64,000 nucleotides of DNA from Trichopria drosophilae (lineage: Eukaryota > Arthropoda > Insecta > Hymenoptera > Diapriidae). The stretch is from contig CM059587.1 of assembly GCA_030407085.1 (NCBI GenBank), positions 82,039,001-82,103,000 on the forward strand, written 5' to 3'. The notes beneath the pieces are model-generated. The model was not told where the DNA came from. It did no database searches and saw nothing but the letters and a program-made list of their open reading frames with translations. Both the position numbers and the translations under genes were made by a program. Below, piece after piece: positions 46,465-57,480 of the stretch; position 1 is the stretch's first letter, and each line of letters starts with the position of its first letter.

Positions 46465-46767
46465 CTAAAAATACAAATTGTAATAACTCTAAATTATTAT
46501 GTATTATTGAAAGTATTTAAATATTAAACAATTTGGAGCATTAAGTTATATTAGACATGTTAGACTTAAGGTCAAATGACAGCTTGCTTTAAAAGAATGA
46601 ACACTTGTAATGGAATTATTAGAGTAAGTTTCCTGAATGTGTCTTTGTAGTCGTTAAATCACTTTTGCAATTTAACATCATTTAAATTTATAGTTGAAAA
46701 TATGTGCAATTAATTATCGAAGTAGAATGATCTCGATAATATCTTCAAATCACACATTTTCATTTTG

Positions 46768-46902
46768 TCAACCTTTAGCGGGCCCATGGCCACTTAATAT
46801 ATTGACATCTCTATTTACCAAATTTACCTCATATTCACAAACGTTTTGACATTAAAATATTTCAAATTTGTGGGGGGAAATTACCAGTCGTCTAAAGGTT
46901 AA
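46768..46902. mobile_element. Small TTAA-type (piggyBac-like) MITE
   Basis: TCAACCTTTAGCGGG at the left and, in reverse complement, TTAACCTTTAGACGA at the right give a short inverted end with a TTAA-like target. It is 135 bp and resembles the tips of the 22116-22887 element. It lies in the likely 5' flank or intron of MRPS21. Confidence 0.5.
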
Positions 46903-47550
46903 TGAAGGATGTTGAATATTCAAACCTTACGTCTCTATATGCCATAATTTTTATTTAGATTATCATTATTTATATTTCACATTTGAATATTGTCAACATT
47001 TAAGGCCTTATTCAAGTAAAAATATAAATTAACCTGAGTCGACAACTTGACAAATATAATGTGGATAATTTACCTTTGACTGTTGAGAAATGGAGTATTC
47101 CCAAATATCAACAACTGTGAGTGCTGTCAATTGCAAATGTTTGCTCGATGTAAATGCTGTAAGCAATGAAGAATTCAACTCAAATTTTAAACTTTAGGAT
47201 TGGTCGGTCCTTCTCTACTTTATTAGAGCAACAGGAATAAAAGAAGACAGAAGTATAATTCGACCAATGTTCCCGACCAGTTTAGCGCCTATACATACAT
47301 ACACTAATAGGGACAATCTAGGTATATTACATATCGACTGTATTATGCTAGTGGAAAAAGATTCACTTGGGTATTCTATCATTGGTCGCGTTCAATTTAG
47401 GGGAATGTTTTGCACGAAGTGATTAGCGCGTTTTGTCGGTGCAAAAATATATGGTTTTGATTTTTCGCTTAAATTTAGATCAACCGACAATGTGTGTTCC
47501 ACTTTTTATGCCGTAATTAGCATACGATTGGTATATGACGGATATACGGA

Positions 47551-48332
47551 TAACACAGGCCAACAAAATTTATACCCAGAAACCGGAGTATACTTTTCCA
47601 AAGGTTATCGATGCGCTGAATCCAAATCTGGCCATTTTCAGTAAGTTTTTGTGGCAGAAAAAAAATGTTCGAAATTTGGCAAAAACCATGTTAAAGTACT
47701 ATTCATCAGCTTTAAAATGCTCTTTTAGTCATTCCGATACGATATTTTTTTATCGAGTTATGGAAGATTTTCTGAAAATAAACCTGCAGTGCGTATGTAA
47801 CCTCAAAAATGGGGTAAAAGGGTGTTTTTTGCAGTTTTAGGTTAGGATATCTCAAAATCTTGACGTGATAGAGCAATTCTGCGACCAGATTTGGATTCAG
47901 TACATCGAAACCCGTCAGAAAAGTGTACTCAGGTTTCTGGGCAAAAAGATCAGTCTCATTTTGTTAGTTATTTTCATTCATTTACACATTTACTAAATGT
48001 ATGAAAATCATAATTGTGCCTTGACAAAAACTTCCATAACTCGATGAAAAACTATCGTATCGGAATGACTAAAAGAGCATTTTAAAGCTGATGAATAGCA
48101 CTTTAACCTGGTTTTTGCCAAATTTTGAACAAAATTTTTTTTTCTTCCACAAAAACTTACTGAAAATGGGCAAAAACGGTGTTTTTTGCAGTTTTAGGTT
48201 AGGATATCTCAAAATCTTGACGCGATAGAACAATTATGTGGCCAGATTTGGATTTAGCGCATCGAAAACCTTCGGAAAAGTATACTCCAGTTTCTGGGTA
48301 TTGAGGTCGGCCTCATTTTGTTGGCCTGTGTA
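47551..48332. mobile_element. Long-armed inverted-repeat element, CACAGGCCAACAAAAT ends
   Basis: TA-flanked ends (CACAGGCCAACAAAAT and its inverse) are followed by long arms: ACCCAGAAACCGGAGTATAC, GCCAGATTTGGAT, AAAATGCTCTTTTAGTCATT and CGATACGAT/ATCGTATCG occur in opposite orientation. A third, partial copy of the tip region lies at 47905-47975. The short reading frames within are repeat-derived. Confidence 0.75.
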
Positions 48333-48450
48333 ATTGGTGACCAGATTGCACTTTACTCTAATAAAATACAGCTTTTTCTTTACTTGCAACCAAACTTGAC
48401 TAAAAACGATTTTCATTGAAAATATCTACGCTTTCCGCGGCATTGTGAGA

Positions 48451-49045
48451 TACAGGATGTCCCCGAACTGGGTAACGATATTGCAGGAGGTGATTCTCCG
48501 TGATATTTCAATATAGATAGAACAATAAAGTCCTGTACCAAAATTGGATCTGAGGCTCAGAATTTTGAGTGACGAGCTATTGAAGTTTCGAAAAAAAAAC
48601 GTTTTTTGGCAATAACTCGGCTTGCTCATTTTTAAGCTTCTTTTAAGCCCTACAATTCACCTACAGGAACATTCGACCTGCGATGCATATTTCTGAAGTT
48701 ATGGCCTCACAAATCGGAAAAAAGCAAATTTTGGGGGTTTCTCGCATCTAACACATTTTACTAAATAGATAATGAAATATCGCCGAAGAAAAAGTTTTAG
48801 ATCTTGAAAAAGTGAAGAATTTGCCCCCCATTCGTTAAGTTTCGATAAAAATGAATTCCGCGGGAACACATTTAATGTCGTAGAAATGGCGAAAAACGGG
48901 CGGCGTCAGTGCAAAGCCCCAAAAATTTGTCCTTTTTCCCATTTTTGAGGCCATAACTTCAAAAATATTCATCGCAAGTCAAATGTTCTTATATGTAAAT
49001 TATAGGCCTTAAAATAAGCTTCAAAATGAGCCCCCACTCATTGAA
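48451..49045. mobile_element. Truncated inverted-repeat element, CAGGATGTCCCCGAACTGGG end
   Basis: The left tip TACAGGATGTCCCCGAACTG is intact. An inner arm 48607-48712 is matched in inverse at 48945-49045 (GGCCATAACTTC, GCAAGTCAAATGTTC/GAACATTCGACCTGC, AAGCTTC). The outer ~150 bp of the right arm is missing. Confidence 0.65.
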
Positions 49046-49495
49046 ATAACTTAAACAAAATGATATCGCAATGAAATCACGATGAATTCACGCGTGAGAA
49101 ATTCTATCACGGATGAATTCATGAACGCTGCGTAATGCGACGCGTATTGCGTCTCATAGTGAGATCACGCTCGTGATTTCACGTGAAATGCTTTTCATGA
49201 TGAACTCACTATGAGTCCTCGTGTGCGTAGGTGTAGAAAAATCTGCCCATAAAAATCTATAATAATAATAGGAGATATTCTTTTGGTTAATACGAAAGAA
49301 TTATAAAATAAAATAGATTATTATGTTTTGAAAGGATCATGGGGACTTCAATTACGATATGTGTCATTATAATTTATTCTGAATACTCTTGGGCTGGGCC
49401 TCATAGTCGTGAATTGCAGCTTAACCTCAAACTGACAAATGAGTAATTATACATTCTGTTATGTACTTTGATGTTGTCCAGATCTACTGTATTTT

Positions 49496-49965
49496 GCTTT
49501 TTATGTTTGAAAGGTATGTGATGCCATTTTACCATCGTACAACTTTGACATGGACGATAATGTAAACGAAAAAAAAAACGAACTTAAGTTGAATTTACAA
49601 CTATGAATCCGGGCCTAAAAAAAGATATTCAAGCTAAAAGTTTAATTGTCACTTCCTTCTAGGAATAAATAACTTTCATTTACTTTGTTAATAAATAAAT
49701 ACAAGAAAACGAAATACAGCGTGTGTCACTCATGTGGGTTCACACAAAATGTGTAATGTATGCCGGTAAATGCCGGGCGACATTTTCGTGTAGATGGCGC
49801 CCCACTCGAAGAGAGAAGACAGATAACGGGGCTCAAGTAAGCACCTATGCGCATGCGCATACCACTCAGATGCGAATCACGATGAACTCACAATGCGCAT
49901 CAATGACATCATTTCGTGAATTCACGTCGTGAGCCCATCGTGAGTCGCACCCAATGTTATCTGGG
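49496..49965. mobile_element. CCCAGATAAC-ended repeat, copy 1
   Basis: Runs from CTTTTTATGTTTGAAAGGTA to GTTATCTGGG. It shares most of its length with 50291-50840: GTACAACTTTGA, CCGGTAAATGCCGGGCGACA, TTTTCGTGTAG.TGGCGC, GAATCACGATGAACTCACAA and TGAATTCACGTCGTGAGCC. Reiterated ATGAACTCAC/GTGAATTCAC words extend upstream to 49080, so the element may begin earlier. Confidence 0.7.
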
Positions 49966-49975
49966 ACGTACCGTA

Positions 49976-50290
49976 TTACCAGTTGAACGGAACAAGTCTT
50001 TGCTGAATCTCACGTTTATTTCGCGTTTTTAAAGGAAGACTTTTTTTATAGAGAATTTTCCGCTCTACAATTTTTGTTTGAAACATTTTTTGTACGATTT
50101 GTATTTTTCGAAATAAATGTAAGAAACTAAGAAAAATCATGTTTTTTTGGTATTTTTTTCGAGATAGCGGCCAAGATATGTTCGCCCGCCAATTTTTATT
50201 ATCAGATTCGTAATAAGCGACCCAAAATACATCGGAAACCATACCAAAAATATTTTTTCCAGGTGACGTAGTCTTTCCGAATTTTTACCT
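49976..50290. other. Spacer between two related repeats
   Basis: It contains GATAGCGGCCAAGATATGTT and CAGATTCGTAATAAGCGACC, fragments of the same ~130-bp repeat seen at 20620-20945 and near 6300. No gene is seen. Confidence 0.45.
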
Positions 50291-50840
50291 GCTTTTTATG
50301 TTCGAAAGGTATGCGATGCCATTGTACCACCGTGCAACTTTGAAATCGACGATAATGTAAACGAATAAGACGAACTTAAGTTGAACTTACATCTATGGAA
50401 TCCGGCGGGTCTAAGAAAAATATATTTAAGCATTAATACAAGTTTAATTGTCATTTTCTTCTCGGAATAAATGACTTTCATTTACTTTGTTAATAAATAA
50501 ATAGAAGGAAATGCAATAAATACATTGTATGGCACTCAAGTGGGTTCACACAATATGCATGCCGGTAAATGCCGGGCGACATTTTCGTGTAGGTGGCGCT
50601 CCGCTCCAAGAGAAAAGACAGAGATAACGGGGCTCAACGAAAGCACCCATGCGAATGCGCATGTCACTATGCGAATCACGATGAACTCACAACGCGCATC
50701 ACGCATGAATCCACTGTGATTCGTAGGTGAGAGACGTGCACGTGTAGCACGGAACAGCCTATCATGAAGGCTGCACAATGACATCATTTCGTGAATTCAC
50801 GTCGTGAGCCTATCGTAAGTCGCACCCAATATTATCTGGG
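50291..50840. mobile_element. CCCAGATAAC-ended repeat, copy 2
   Basis: A second copy of the 49496-49965 sequence ends in AATATTATCTGGG. It carries an additional ~80-bp segment (50700-50785, with GTGCACGTGTAGCACGG) absent from copy 1. Confidence 0.7.
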
Positions 50841-51457
50841 GAGTTCCTGATGATGGCCCATACCGGAGGGCGAAACGTATATGGTGGCAAAATCATTTTT
50901 AAATAATGCCTTGAAAACCAGGAATTTATAGTCATTAGTCCGTTAATCAAAGAAGAGCAACTTTCATTGTATTTAAGTAAAGCGGTCAAGAAGATATCAA
51001 AGACAATTTTTTATTTATATCTGGTAGCCTCGATGTAACGAGCCACAGCAAGGGTAGCAAAATGTTCAAATGATCCAGACTTTAGAACACTCCTGAAACA
51101 GAACTGCATTTGTGAATCATATTATAGAATAGTACTGCATATTTCCAATTATACGTGCTGCTGTCAGAGTAAATTTCTAACTTTCAGAGAGCTAAATGAA
51201 ATAATCATCCTCTCCGGAATGCTAATTTGTTGTCGCAGTAAGAAATGAAGATATTTAGGACACCGAGTATACGGTGTTCTCGGTCCATTGTTTGCACGTG
51301 CCGCGACGCGCTTGTCGTTAATAACTTAAAACTTGCATATTGCTTAAAAACTACTACACGTATTAACGTGAAATTTTATAGAAAACTGTAATAAACCCTA
51401 ATAAACAACTTTGTCACTGGAACTTTTTCGTGGCTTAAAATTTTCCAGCTAAACAAA

Positions 51458-51912
51458 CCCAGATAACAAAATGCTCGCACGATGAGATCACCATGCGCGC
51501 ATCCTGCACTGTAGGGTCATAGAGCTCCCACGTCCATGTTAAATCGCCTTAAGGGGGTTCTAAAGTGCTTGGCCGATAAGGTAGGAATTTTCACTAAAAC
51601 CCGTAAAAAAATGACTGAATCTATTTTTCAAAATTCTGACTCTGTAAGGGCAAATAGCAAGGAAATTAATTGAGAATTGTTCAAGAATTTTCGGAAATAA
51701 ATAAAAATCACTTGTTTCCGAAGATTCTCGGTCAGTTCTCAATTAATATTTTTGTGTTATAGTGCTTAGAATTGCCCTTACAAAGCCCGAATTTTCAAAA
51801 TGTCATTCAGTCATCTTTAATTTACATTTGCTAGCGAAATTTCCTACCTTACCGGTGGACCACTTTAGCACCCCCTTAAGAGCCCTCACGTGAGGACATA
51901 TTGTTATCCGAG
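51458..51912. mobile_element. CCCAGATAAC-ended MITE split by a nested element
   Basis: The left end is CCCAGATAACAAAATGCTCG, and the right end (reverse complement) is CTCGGATAACAATATG. The continuity is interrupted by the TTAA-flanked MITE at 51549-51879. Confidence 0.65.
51549..51879. mobile_element. TTAA-flanked (piggyBac-like) MITE, GGGGGTNCTAAAGTG ends
   Basis: TTAA at both edges, then GGGGGTTCTAAAGTGCTTGG and (inverse) GGGGGTGCTAAAGTGGTCC. The arms stay paired inward (CGATAAGGTAGGAA/CGGTAAGGTAGGAA, AAAATTC, TAAGGGCAA, AATTAATTGAGA) for about 130 bp. The central loop is ~60 bp. Confidence 0.82.
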
Positions 51913-52445
51913 AAGCGCTGGAATGTATCAAAACACATTTTTCACAATTTCGCGGGTAAAAATTCATAACTTTTTATTTTTTAAAATTTTTCATATTTTC
52001 TTCTTTCGTTAGACACTTGCGCTCAATTTGGTATTTTTTATGTTTCCAAATTCTGAAAAATGAATTCACTACCGCGAGTTGATGTGAAAAAATATTGAAG
52101 TTATGCATTATATTAAAACAAGGCTTTTTTCGTTTAAAAAAACTATAAACCTCAGATAATTTTGTTAAATGGAAAAAAGATGCGTTTGCACATTCTCCTC
52201 AAATACCACTTTTACTTTTTCAATCCGAGCTCTTTTGAAAATTGGTCATTTAGACAAAACTTTCCCAGCAGAATTCGCGCGTATCCCCTCAATTCCGTAA
52301 ATACCTTTTTCAAATCTTTACATACAAATTTCGTACTTTTCTTGAATTCCGTTTTATTGCACGAGGTCTTTTTGTTCCCTTTTTCTATATTTTTCTTCAA
52401 TTTCGTTATAAAGTAGGCCTCACGTCACGTCGGGGGCACCACACA

Positions 52446-52500
52446 AAAATGGCAAAAGTTTGTCCAAAGTTATAACTCCTCACTGTTCCTCCTAACCTTC
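52446..52500 (-). mobile_element. Fragment of a family A Tigger-like MITE
   Basis: ATGGCAAAAGTTTGTCCAAA, then GTTATAACTCCTCACTGTT, is the inverse of the right part of family A (19580-19645). The rest is missing. Confidence 0.55.
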
Positions 52501-52785
52501 TAACTTCTGTTTATAGGGTGACCAACTCTGTCTCTGGTGCGACCCGGAGATTTCCCGAGGCGGGAGGGGGGGGGGGGATCCGCCATTTTTTTCTTTAAAT
52601 TATTAATTATTATCGCAGATCATTCATTAAAAAATGAAGTTTTTACGTATAACATCAGGAGGTCAAATATGTATATTAGCTGATTACAGGTTACAGACAT
52701 TTTTACAAAAGAAAAAGCTCTAAATTTAAATAATTTAAACATTTATTATCACATTATTTACATTAAAACGTATATCATATTAATT

Positions 52786-53957
52786 TTATAACATTATCCA
52801 ATTTCTTCTATTAGATCTATATTTTTTATCATTTCGTATATTTTTTTTGCGTAACAAAATTTCGGAACATTTAAATAGAAAATTTTTAATAATATAATTC
52901 AACTCATTATTTTTTAAAATTATATTTTTTTGGCTTTGTGCACACTCTAATAATTTTTTTTGTTCAGGGCATTTTAAATAATTATAAAAAGAATCGCAAT
53001 CCAAGTCGTAATTTATTCGGATCTGGAGTTCTGCCGCAACTAATTTTAGTTTTAACTGATTTCTATCATCTCTCCGTACTGACTCCATTATGGAAAAAAT
53101 CCGTTCGACGAATGCATTGCTGACTGGAATGCTTAACACCTTACAAACTATTCGCTTAATATTATTTAAATTGTCAAAAGTCTTAAAAATTGCAACCCAC
53201 ATTTCTGCAACGCTACAATCTTTGGATCGCAAATCAGTTTTCTTTACGACTACAATTTCATCATAGACCCGGTCTTCATTAATTTCCAGCTTCATTATTT
53301 TTGAAGCTTCTACGACATCATCGTACAGTGGCCCTCCTCTTATTTTAACTTTTCGAGTCAAGGAAGATGGCGGCCTCTTTCCTTATTTTACCGCTTCCCC
53401 TCATCCTCACCACTGGCAGTATGAGAGAATAAAAACAGAGAGAGGAGATATAGTGGTGTCTTTCTTCACTGGTATGCGGAAGCGCAAACAGCAATCCGCA
53501 CTCTTTTGAACACTTTCAAATGGCGAATGGTGGGGGAACTCATGAGGGGAAGAAGTTAACATAAGGGACGAAAGAAAGTTAAAATAAAAGACGCAGTTAA
53601 AATAAGGGGAGGGCCACTGTAGTTTATGTTATTCTTTTTTATATTAAAACATCATAGGCATTTGAATGGGCTATTTTCGAAATCGTAATGCTTTTCTAAA
53701 TAATCCAGACATCTTCGATAAACATTGCTGGCGTTTTCAACGAACTGCTTTTGCTTGCTCTTAGTAAAATTTTTCAAACTTCGTGCAACCTGGCTACCAA
53801 AAAAGTTATCCACTAAGCGATTTTCAATTTTATTTTTTAAATTTATCATGACATCATGGAGTTCGGTTGATGATGTTTCTTTCTTTTCCAAAATTAATAT
53901 TGATTCACACATGATATTTAAAAAGTGTGAAACAAAGTATAAATACAGTTCTGGCAT
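52786..53957 (-). pseudogene. hAT transposase C-terminal remnant, split by a MITE
   Basis: Two minus-strand frames (53652-53957 then 52786-53361) flank a family B MITE inserted at a TA. The downstream part carries the hAT C-terminal dimerisation signature (VLSIPVSNAFVERIFSIM, ELQIRINYDLDCDSFYNYL). The upstream part is a helical hAT-like region (SQVARSLKNFTKSKQKQFV). The zinc-finger and catalytic regions are absent, so the element is dead. I describe only the broken parts. Confidence 0.82.
53324..53621. mobile_element. Pogo/Tigger-like MITE, word TTATTTTAAC (family B, copy 2)
   Basis: TA edges with CAGTGGCCCTCCTCTTATTT at the left and AAATAAGGGGAGGGCCACTG at the right. It is nearly identical throughout to 24516-24805, including GAAGATGGCGGC at 53363. 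It interrupts the hAT pseudogene. At the right end AAGTTAAAATAAAAGACGCA and GTTAAAATAAGG are successive word copies. Confidence 0.9.
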
Positions 53958-54205
53958 AGTAGGTGCTGTATATTATTATTTCTGTGTAGTTATCTTGTTT
54001 TATCATATGATTGTATTAACTTGTAGTTATGGGCATTAAACCCGTTTATTAATAAAATAAATAAATAACATAAAAAGAATAACTATTCAGAATTGTCTAA
54101 AAAATGAAGGAATATAGGATGGAAGGTATAAGTTACATTAAGTTAACATATATAAATAACTTTTTATAAATTGTACAAGATTATAATACATATGATTTAC
54201 ACATT

Positions 54206-56950
54206 TCAATTTTCTTGTTTACCCGAACCAAACCAATCAGAACCCATTGATCCAAAGAAAGCGGCAGCACCAGATTTAAATGTTGCTCCTGCATAATCAT
54301 TTTTTCCAATCGCACTAGGAGGAGGAGGGGGCGGTACTTTTTTCTTCTGTGATTTATCTAATTGAGACGGTGTATGCACATAACTCTTTGACGGAAGAGT
54401 AACCGTTAACGATGGGAACCAAGGCGCTCCAGTACACAAAGCAAGAATACCCGGAGGATCTTTGATTAAATTGCCTTCCTTTTCATTTTCATCTCCTCGT
54501 GCACCAATCGCCGAATACAGTTGTTCCATGTTCAATATTAACGATCCATATATCACAATACTTCTCTGCGCTGCTTTCTTTACATTTGTATGAATAAAAG
54601 GATAAAAAACATCATAATCGAAGGGATCAATCTTATTTACGATATTACTGCAAACAGAATTTGAGTACTCGACTAATGTTTTATTTTCTCGAGGAATCAT
54701 CAATAACGTAACATACTTCACATCAAACAATATTTGGATGGCTTGTTTCTGGCATAATTGTTCTTCGGAGACATTCTTGTAGTGATCTAACAACTTTGTA
54801 ATAATTTTTTCTACAATTATTACGAGAGCAACCTTCGGAATTGTATGTGGAATTATTTTATTTAGATATTTAGTATACGTTATCAAATTATGTTGCAAAA
54901 AGAAAGACGATTGATAAGGAATTAAAATTTCTGACTGTATTCTTTTCCCCTCTTCCGCTTCTTCTATGATTGTTACTTTTTCCCAGTCCGAAATAAAAAC
55001 TAATGCCTGAAGTGGATCTGTTAAGTCTTTCGCTAAATTTGTAGTAGACTGATGCAATTCGATACTAGGTTCGTAAGTGCGTGCCCAAACCGACCACATG
55101 TAACAACTTCCGTCAATCAAAGTATTGCATACCGATTGCCATTTAACATTCTTCGATAAAAGACCCGGAGTTTTCGTAAAGTGCCGTTTCAAATTTGGAC
55201 ACAATATTGTCATCGCTTGTAAGAATCTCGCAATCACAATTACTGTCGATTTATGTTCTTCGACATTTACATTTGAAGCGTAACTTTCTTTAACGAAATT
55301 TATAAAATCGTCAATAAGGGATACTGTCATTTTTTGTAAATGTTCTTGAATGTCAGAGTAATTCGAAAATACTTTAGAATTCGAGATAATACTAACTTTT
55401 AAGGATTCATCATTCAACATTGTCATCTTTTGTTCTTCTTGCAAGTACTGATCCAAATCTTCCAATAAATCAAATAAACTCTGATCGAAATCGGAACACA
55501 ATCTAATAACATTTTGCCAAAATCCACTCGTTTTCATCTGCAGTGCAGTTTTGACAGCTAAAAGTTCGTTTTTGCAAATATTCTTTGGTATATCGGACAA
55601 CGAATCGTTCCAAACAAACGGACGTAAATCGTATTCGGAACCCTCAAACGGATCGCCACTTAATCTTTCTGGTAGATCAAGAATATTCTTTTTCAATTGC
55701 GCCATACTGGCTGTCAATTTTTCATTTAAAATGACATTTACTCTTTCGGTTAATAATGGATAAATCAAATCGGTCCAAAATTGTATACTGGGTATATTTA
55801 ACCGTTTCCAGATTAAATTCCATTTGTCAGAAATACTGGCTGCAAAACATTCCTTTCGGATGTTATGAATTCCTTTTATGGATGTAATCAAATTTAAAAG
55901 TTGTGAAATTTCGTTGTAAACCACTTTTTGTACCCATTTTAGCCATTCGGTTATCTTTTCTTGGAAGCTTAATGGCGAAAGTGTTTCCAATTTTATTTGT
56001 CCGAATGCTTTGTACGCTTTTAGGGATTCTGGAATAATTTCGTCTAATAATTCTTGATGGATGTCAAATTGAGAAAACATGTAGTATGCTTCTATGTCTC
56101 TGATGATGTTAATGTAATGCAAAATAAGACCACCTTCGACCTCGTCGCACTCGCGAAAACAATTGTACATTAACGGCGCTGTTTCGTTTAAAACGTTTAG
56201 ACACGATTTCATACAGTTTCGAACCCCACTATTATTTCCGGTAGCGATAATATTAAGGATTGTGTTATTTCGTAGAGTTATCATTTTATCAGTTAAATCG
56301 GATAAAGACGATTCTTCTAAGAGCACTGCACTAGCTAAACTATTTGCTGCAAGTTCTTTAGAAAGATTTGCAGTTTGAAGAATGTCGTTGCATCCGTTAC
56401 TTATTGCGTTTCTAAACCGATGGATTATTTCCCACTGTTTTGTTTCGATCTTGTATTTATTTGTTGCGTCACTACCACTTTCGAAAGTTAAGCTAAAATG
56501 AAGATGTTGAGCCAAGATGAACAATTGTGCAGCTAACAGATAATCTGTCGAATCGATCGCTGTCCAAATTTGTTCAGGAAAATTCATTAACATTTTTAGT
56601 TCTAATATGACAGGATCAGAAAAAGTAGTACTGGGTTTTATAAGAGCGTCTTTTTCCGTGCTTGCTTTGAAACCAGTAACATACTTTTGCTGCAAACTAG
56701 AAAAGCCAGTATGAATGTCATGAATCTTTAATGTACTAGCTTTTGACGTTTCTCCCATTTTTGCAATGGTATCCACAGCGTCCATCAGGTTTCGATATCT
56801 TTCCCCAACCAATGTTCGTAGCTCACTTTGCTTCCTGTTACCTTCATTTTGAACATGTTTTAATATTAGTCCTATTTCGTTGATTGTGTAATCCTCGAAG
56901 ATTTTAGAAACGCTGTTATCGTTCAAGTTATCCGTTAACATTTTGTACAC
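54206..56950 (-). CDS. COG1: Conserved oligomeric Golgi complex subunit 1
   Basis: A single uninterrupted 914-codon frame (human COG1 is ~980 residues). The N-terminus has the family signature (TINEIGLILKHVQNE, KQSELRTLVGERYRNLMDAV, DTIAKMGETS), matching the coiled region that binds other lobe A subunits. The long helical middle is typical of CATCHR tethering proteins. The C-terminus has a proline run (VPPPPPPSAIG) and ends in GSMGSDWFGSGKQEN, like the conserved SxDWF tail. COG1 tethers retrograde vesicles at the cis-Golgi and maintains glycosylation enzymes. No intron is evident across the coding region. Met4 is an alternative start. AATAAA (minus) lies at 54050-54045, about 155 nt past the stop. 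Some 530 bp of AT-rich DNA separate it from the foldback at 57481. Confidence 0.96.
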   Translation of the reverse strand: MYKMLTDNLNDNSVSKIFEDYTINEIGLILKHVQNEGNRKQSELRTLVGERYRNLMDAVDTIAKMGETSKASTLKIHDIHTGFSSLQQKYVTGFKASTEKDALIKPSTTFSDPVILELKMLMNFPEQIWTAIDSTDYLLAAQLFILAQHLHFSLTFESGSDATNKYKIETKQWEIIHRFRNAISNGCNDILQTANLSKELAANSLASAVLLEESSLSDLTDKMITLRNNTILNIIATGNNSGVRNCMKSCLNVLNETAPLMYNCFRECDEVEGGLILHYINIIRDIEAYYMFSQFDIHQELLDEIIPESLKAYKAFGQIKLETLSPLSFQEKITEWLKWVQKVVYNEISQLLNLITSIKGIHNIRKECFAASISDKWNLIWKRLNIPSIQFWTDLIYPLLTERVNVILNEKLTASMAQLKKNILDLPERLSGDPFEGSEYDLRPFVWNDSLSDIPKNICKNELLAVKTALQMKTSGFWQNVIRLCSDFDQSLFDLLEDLDQYLQEEQKMTMLNDESLKVSIISNSKVFSNYSDIQEHLQKMTVSLIDDFINFVKESYASNVNVEEHKSTVIVIARFLQAMTILCPNLKRHFTKTPGLLSKNVKWQSVCNTLIDGSCYMWSVWARTYEPSIELHQSTTNLAKDLTDPLQALVFISDWEKVTIIEEAEEGKRIQSEILIPYQSSFFLQHNLITYTKYLNKIIPHTIPKVALVIIVEKIITKLLDHYKNVSEEQLCQKQAIQILFDVKYVTLLMIPRENKTLVEYSNSVCSNIVNKIDPFDYDVFYPFIHTNVKKAAQRSIVIYGSLILNMEQLYSAIGARGDENEKEGNLIKDPPGILALCTGAPWFPSLTVTLPSKSYVHTPSQLDKSQKKKVPPPPPPSAIGKNDYAGATFKSGAAAFFGSMGSDWFGSGKQEN

Positions 56951-57480
56951 TTTTTATGACAGAAATGTCAAGAAATGCAGTGAATTGTTTAAATGCTATT
57001 CGATATCATACTTTTAATACTTTTGTGTGGGACATGTTTGTACACGTGGACAAAAAGTATACATGTATTTATTTTTATTTGATACAAATAGTGTTTTATC
57101 GTACAACATAGTGTGTATGCTTTGACCGGCGACATTAAGTGCGGATTACATCCCGTCCCGTCTTTTAAACGCATATAACGTAGCAGGACGATCTGGTGTA
57201 CTTTTTGAAGATTTGTTATTTTTTTATATCACGTCACAATACATATTGTTCATAAAGTTACACGAAAACACACAATTAGTGAATACGTACATGTGTATTT
57301 TTGTTAACATAGTCTACATGTGCATGCATGCGCGCGCATATACATATGTTTTCTTTTGAAGAATCTCGATTGATTCGATAGATCGAACAATATCCCTAGA
57401 AGTGCACAGCTAACACGAGGACATCGCAGAGACGCTACAGATTAACGTTACCCACTGAACATTTTAGATGGAGAATTACA
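56951..57480. other. COG1 upstream region
   Basis: It should contain the COG1 promoter. I find no DRE, TATA or other named motif. CATGCATGCGCGCGCATA (about 57322-57340) is a CG-alternating run. Confidence 0.35.

Noticed and set aside
47535..47840. 101-codon plus-strand frame
   Set aside because: It lies in the left arm of the inverted-repeat element 47551-48332, and the same words recur in the other arm.
53725..54039. 104-codon plus-strand frame
   Set aside because: It is the antisense shadow of the hAT remnant.
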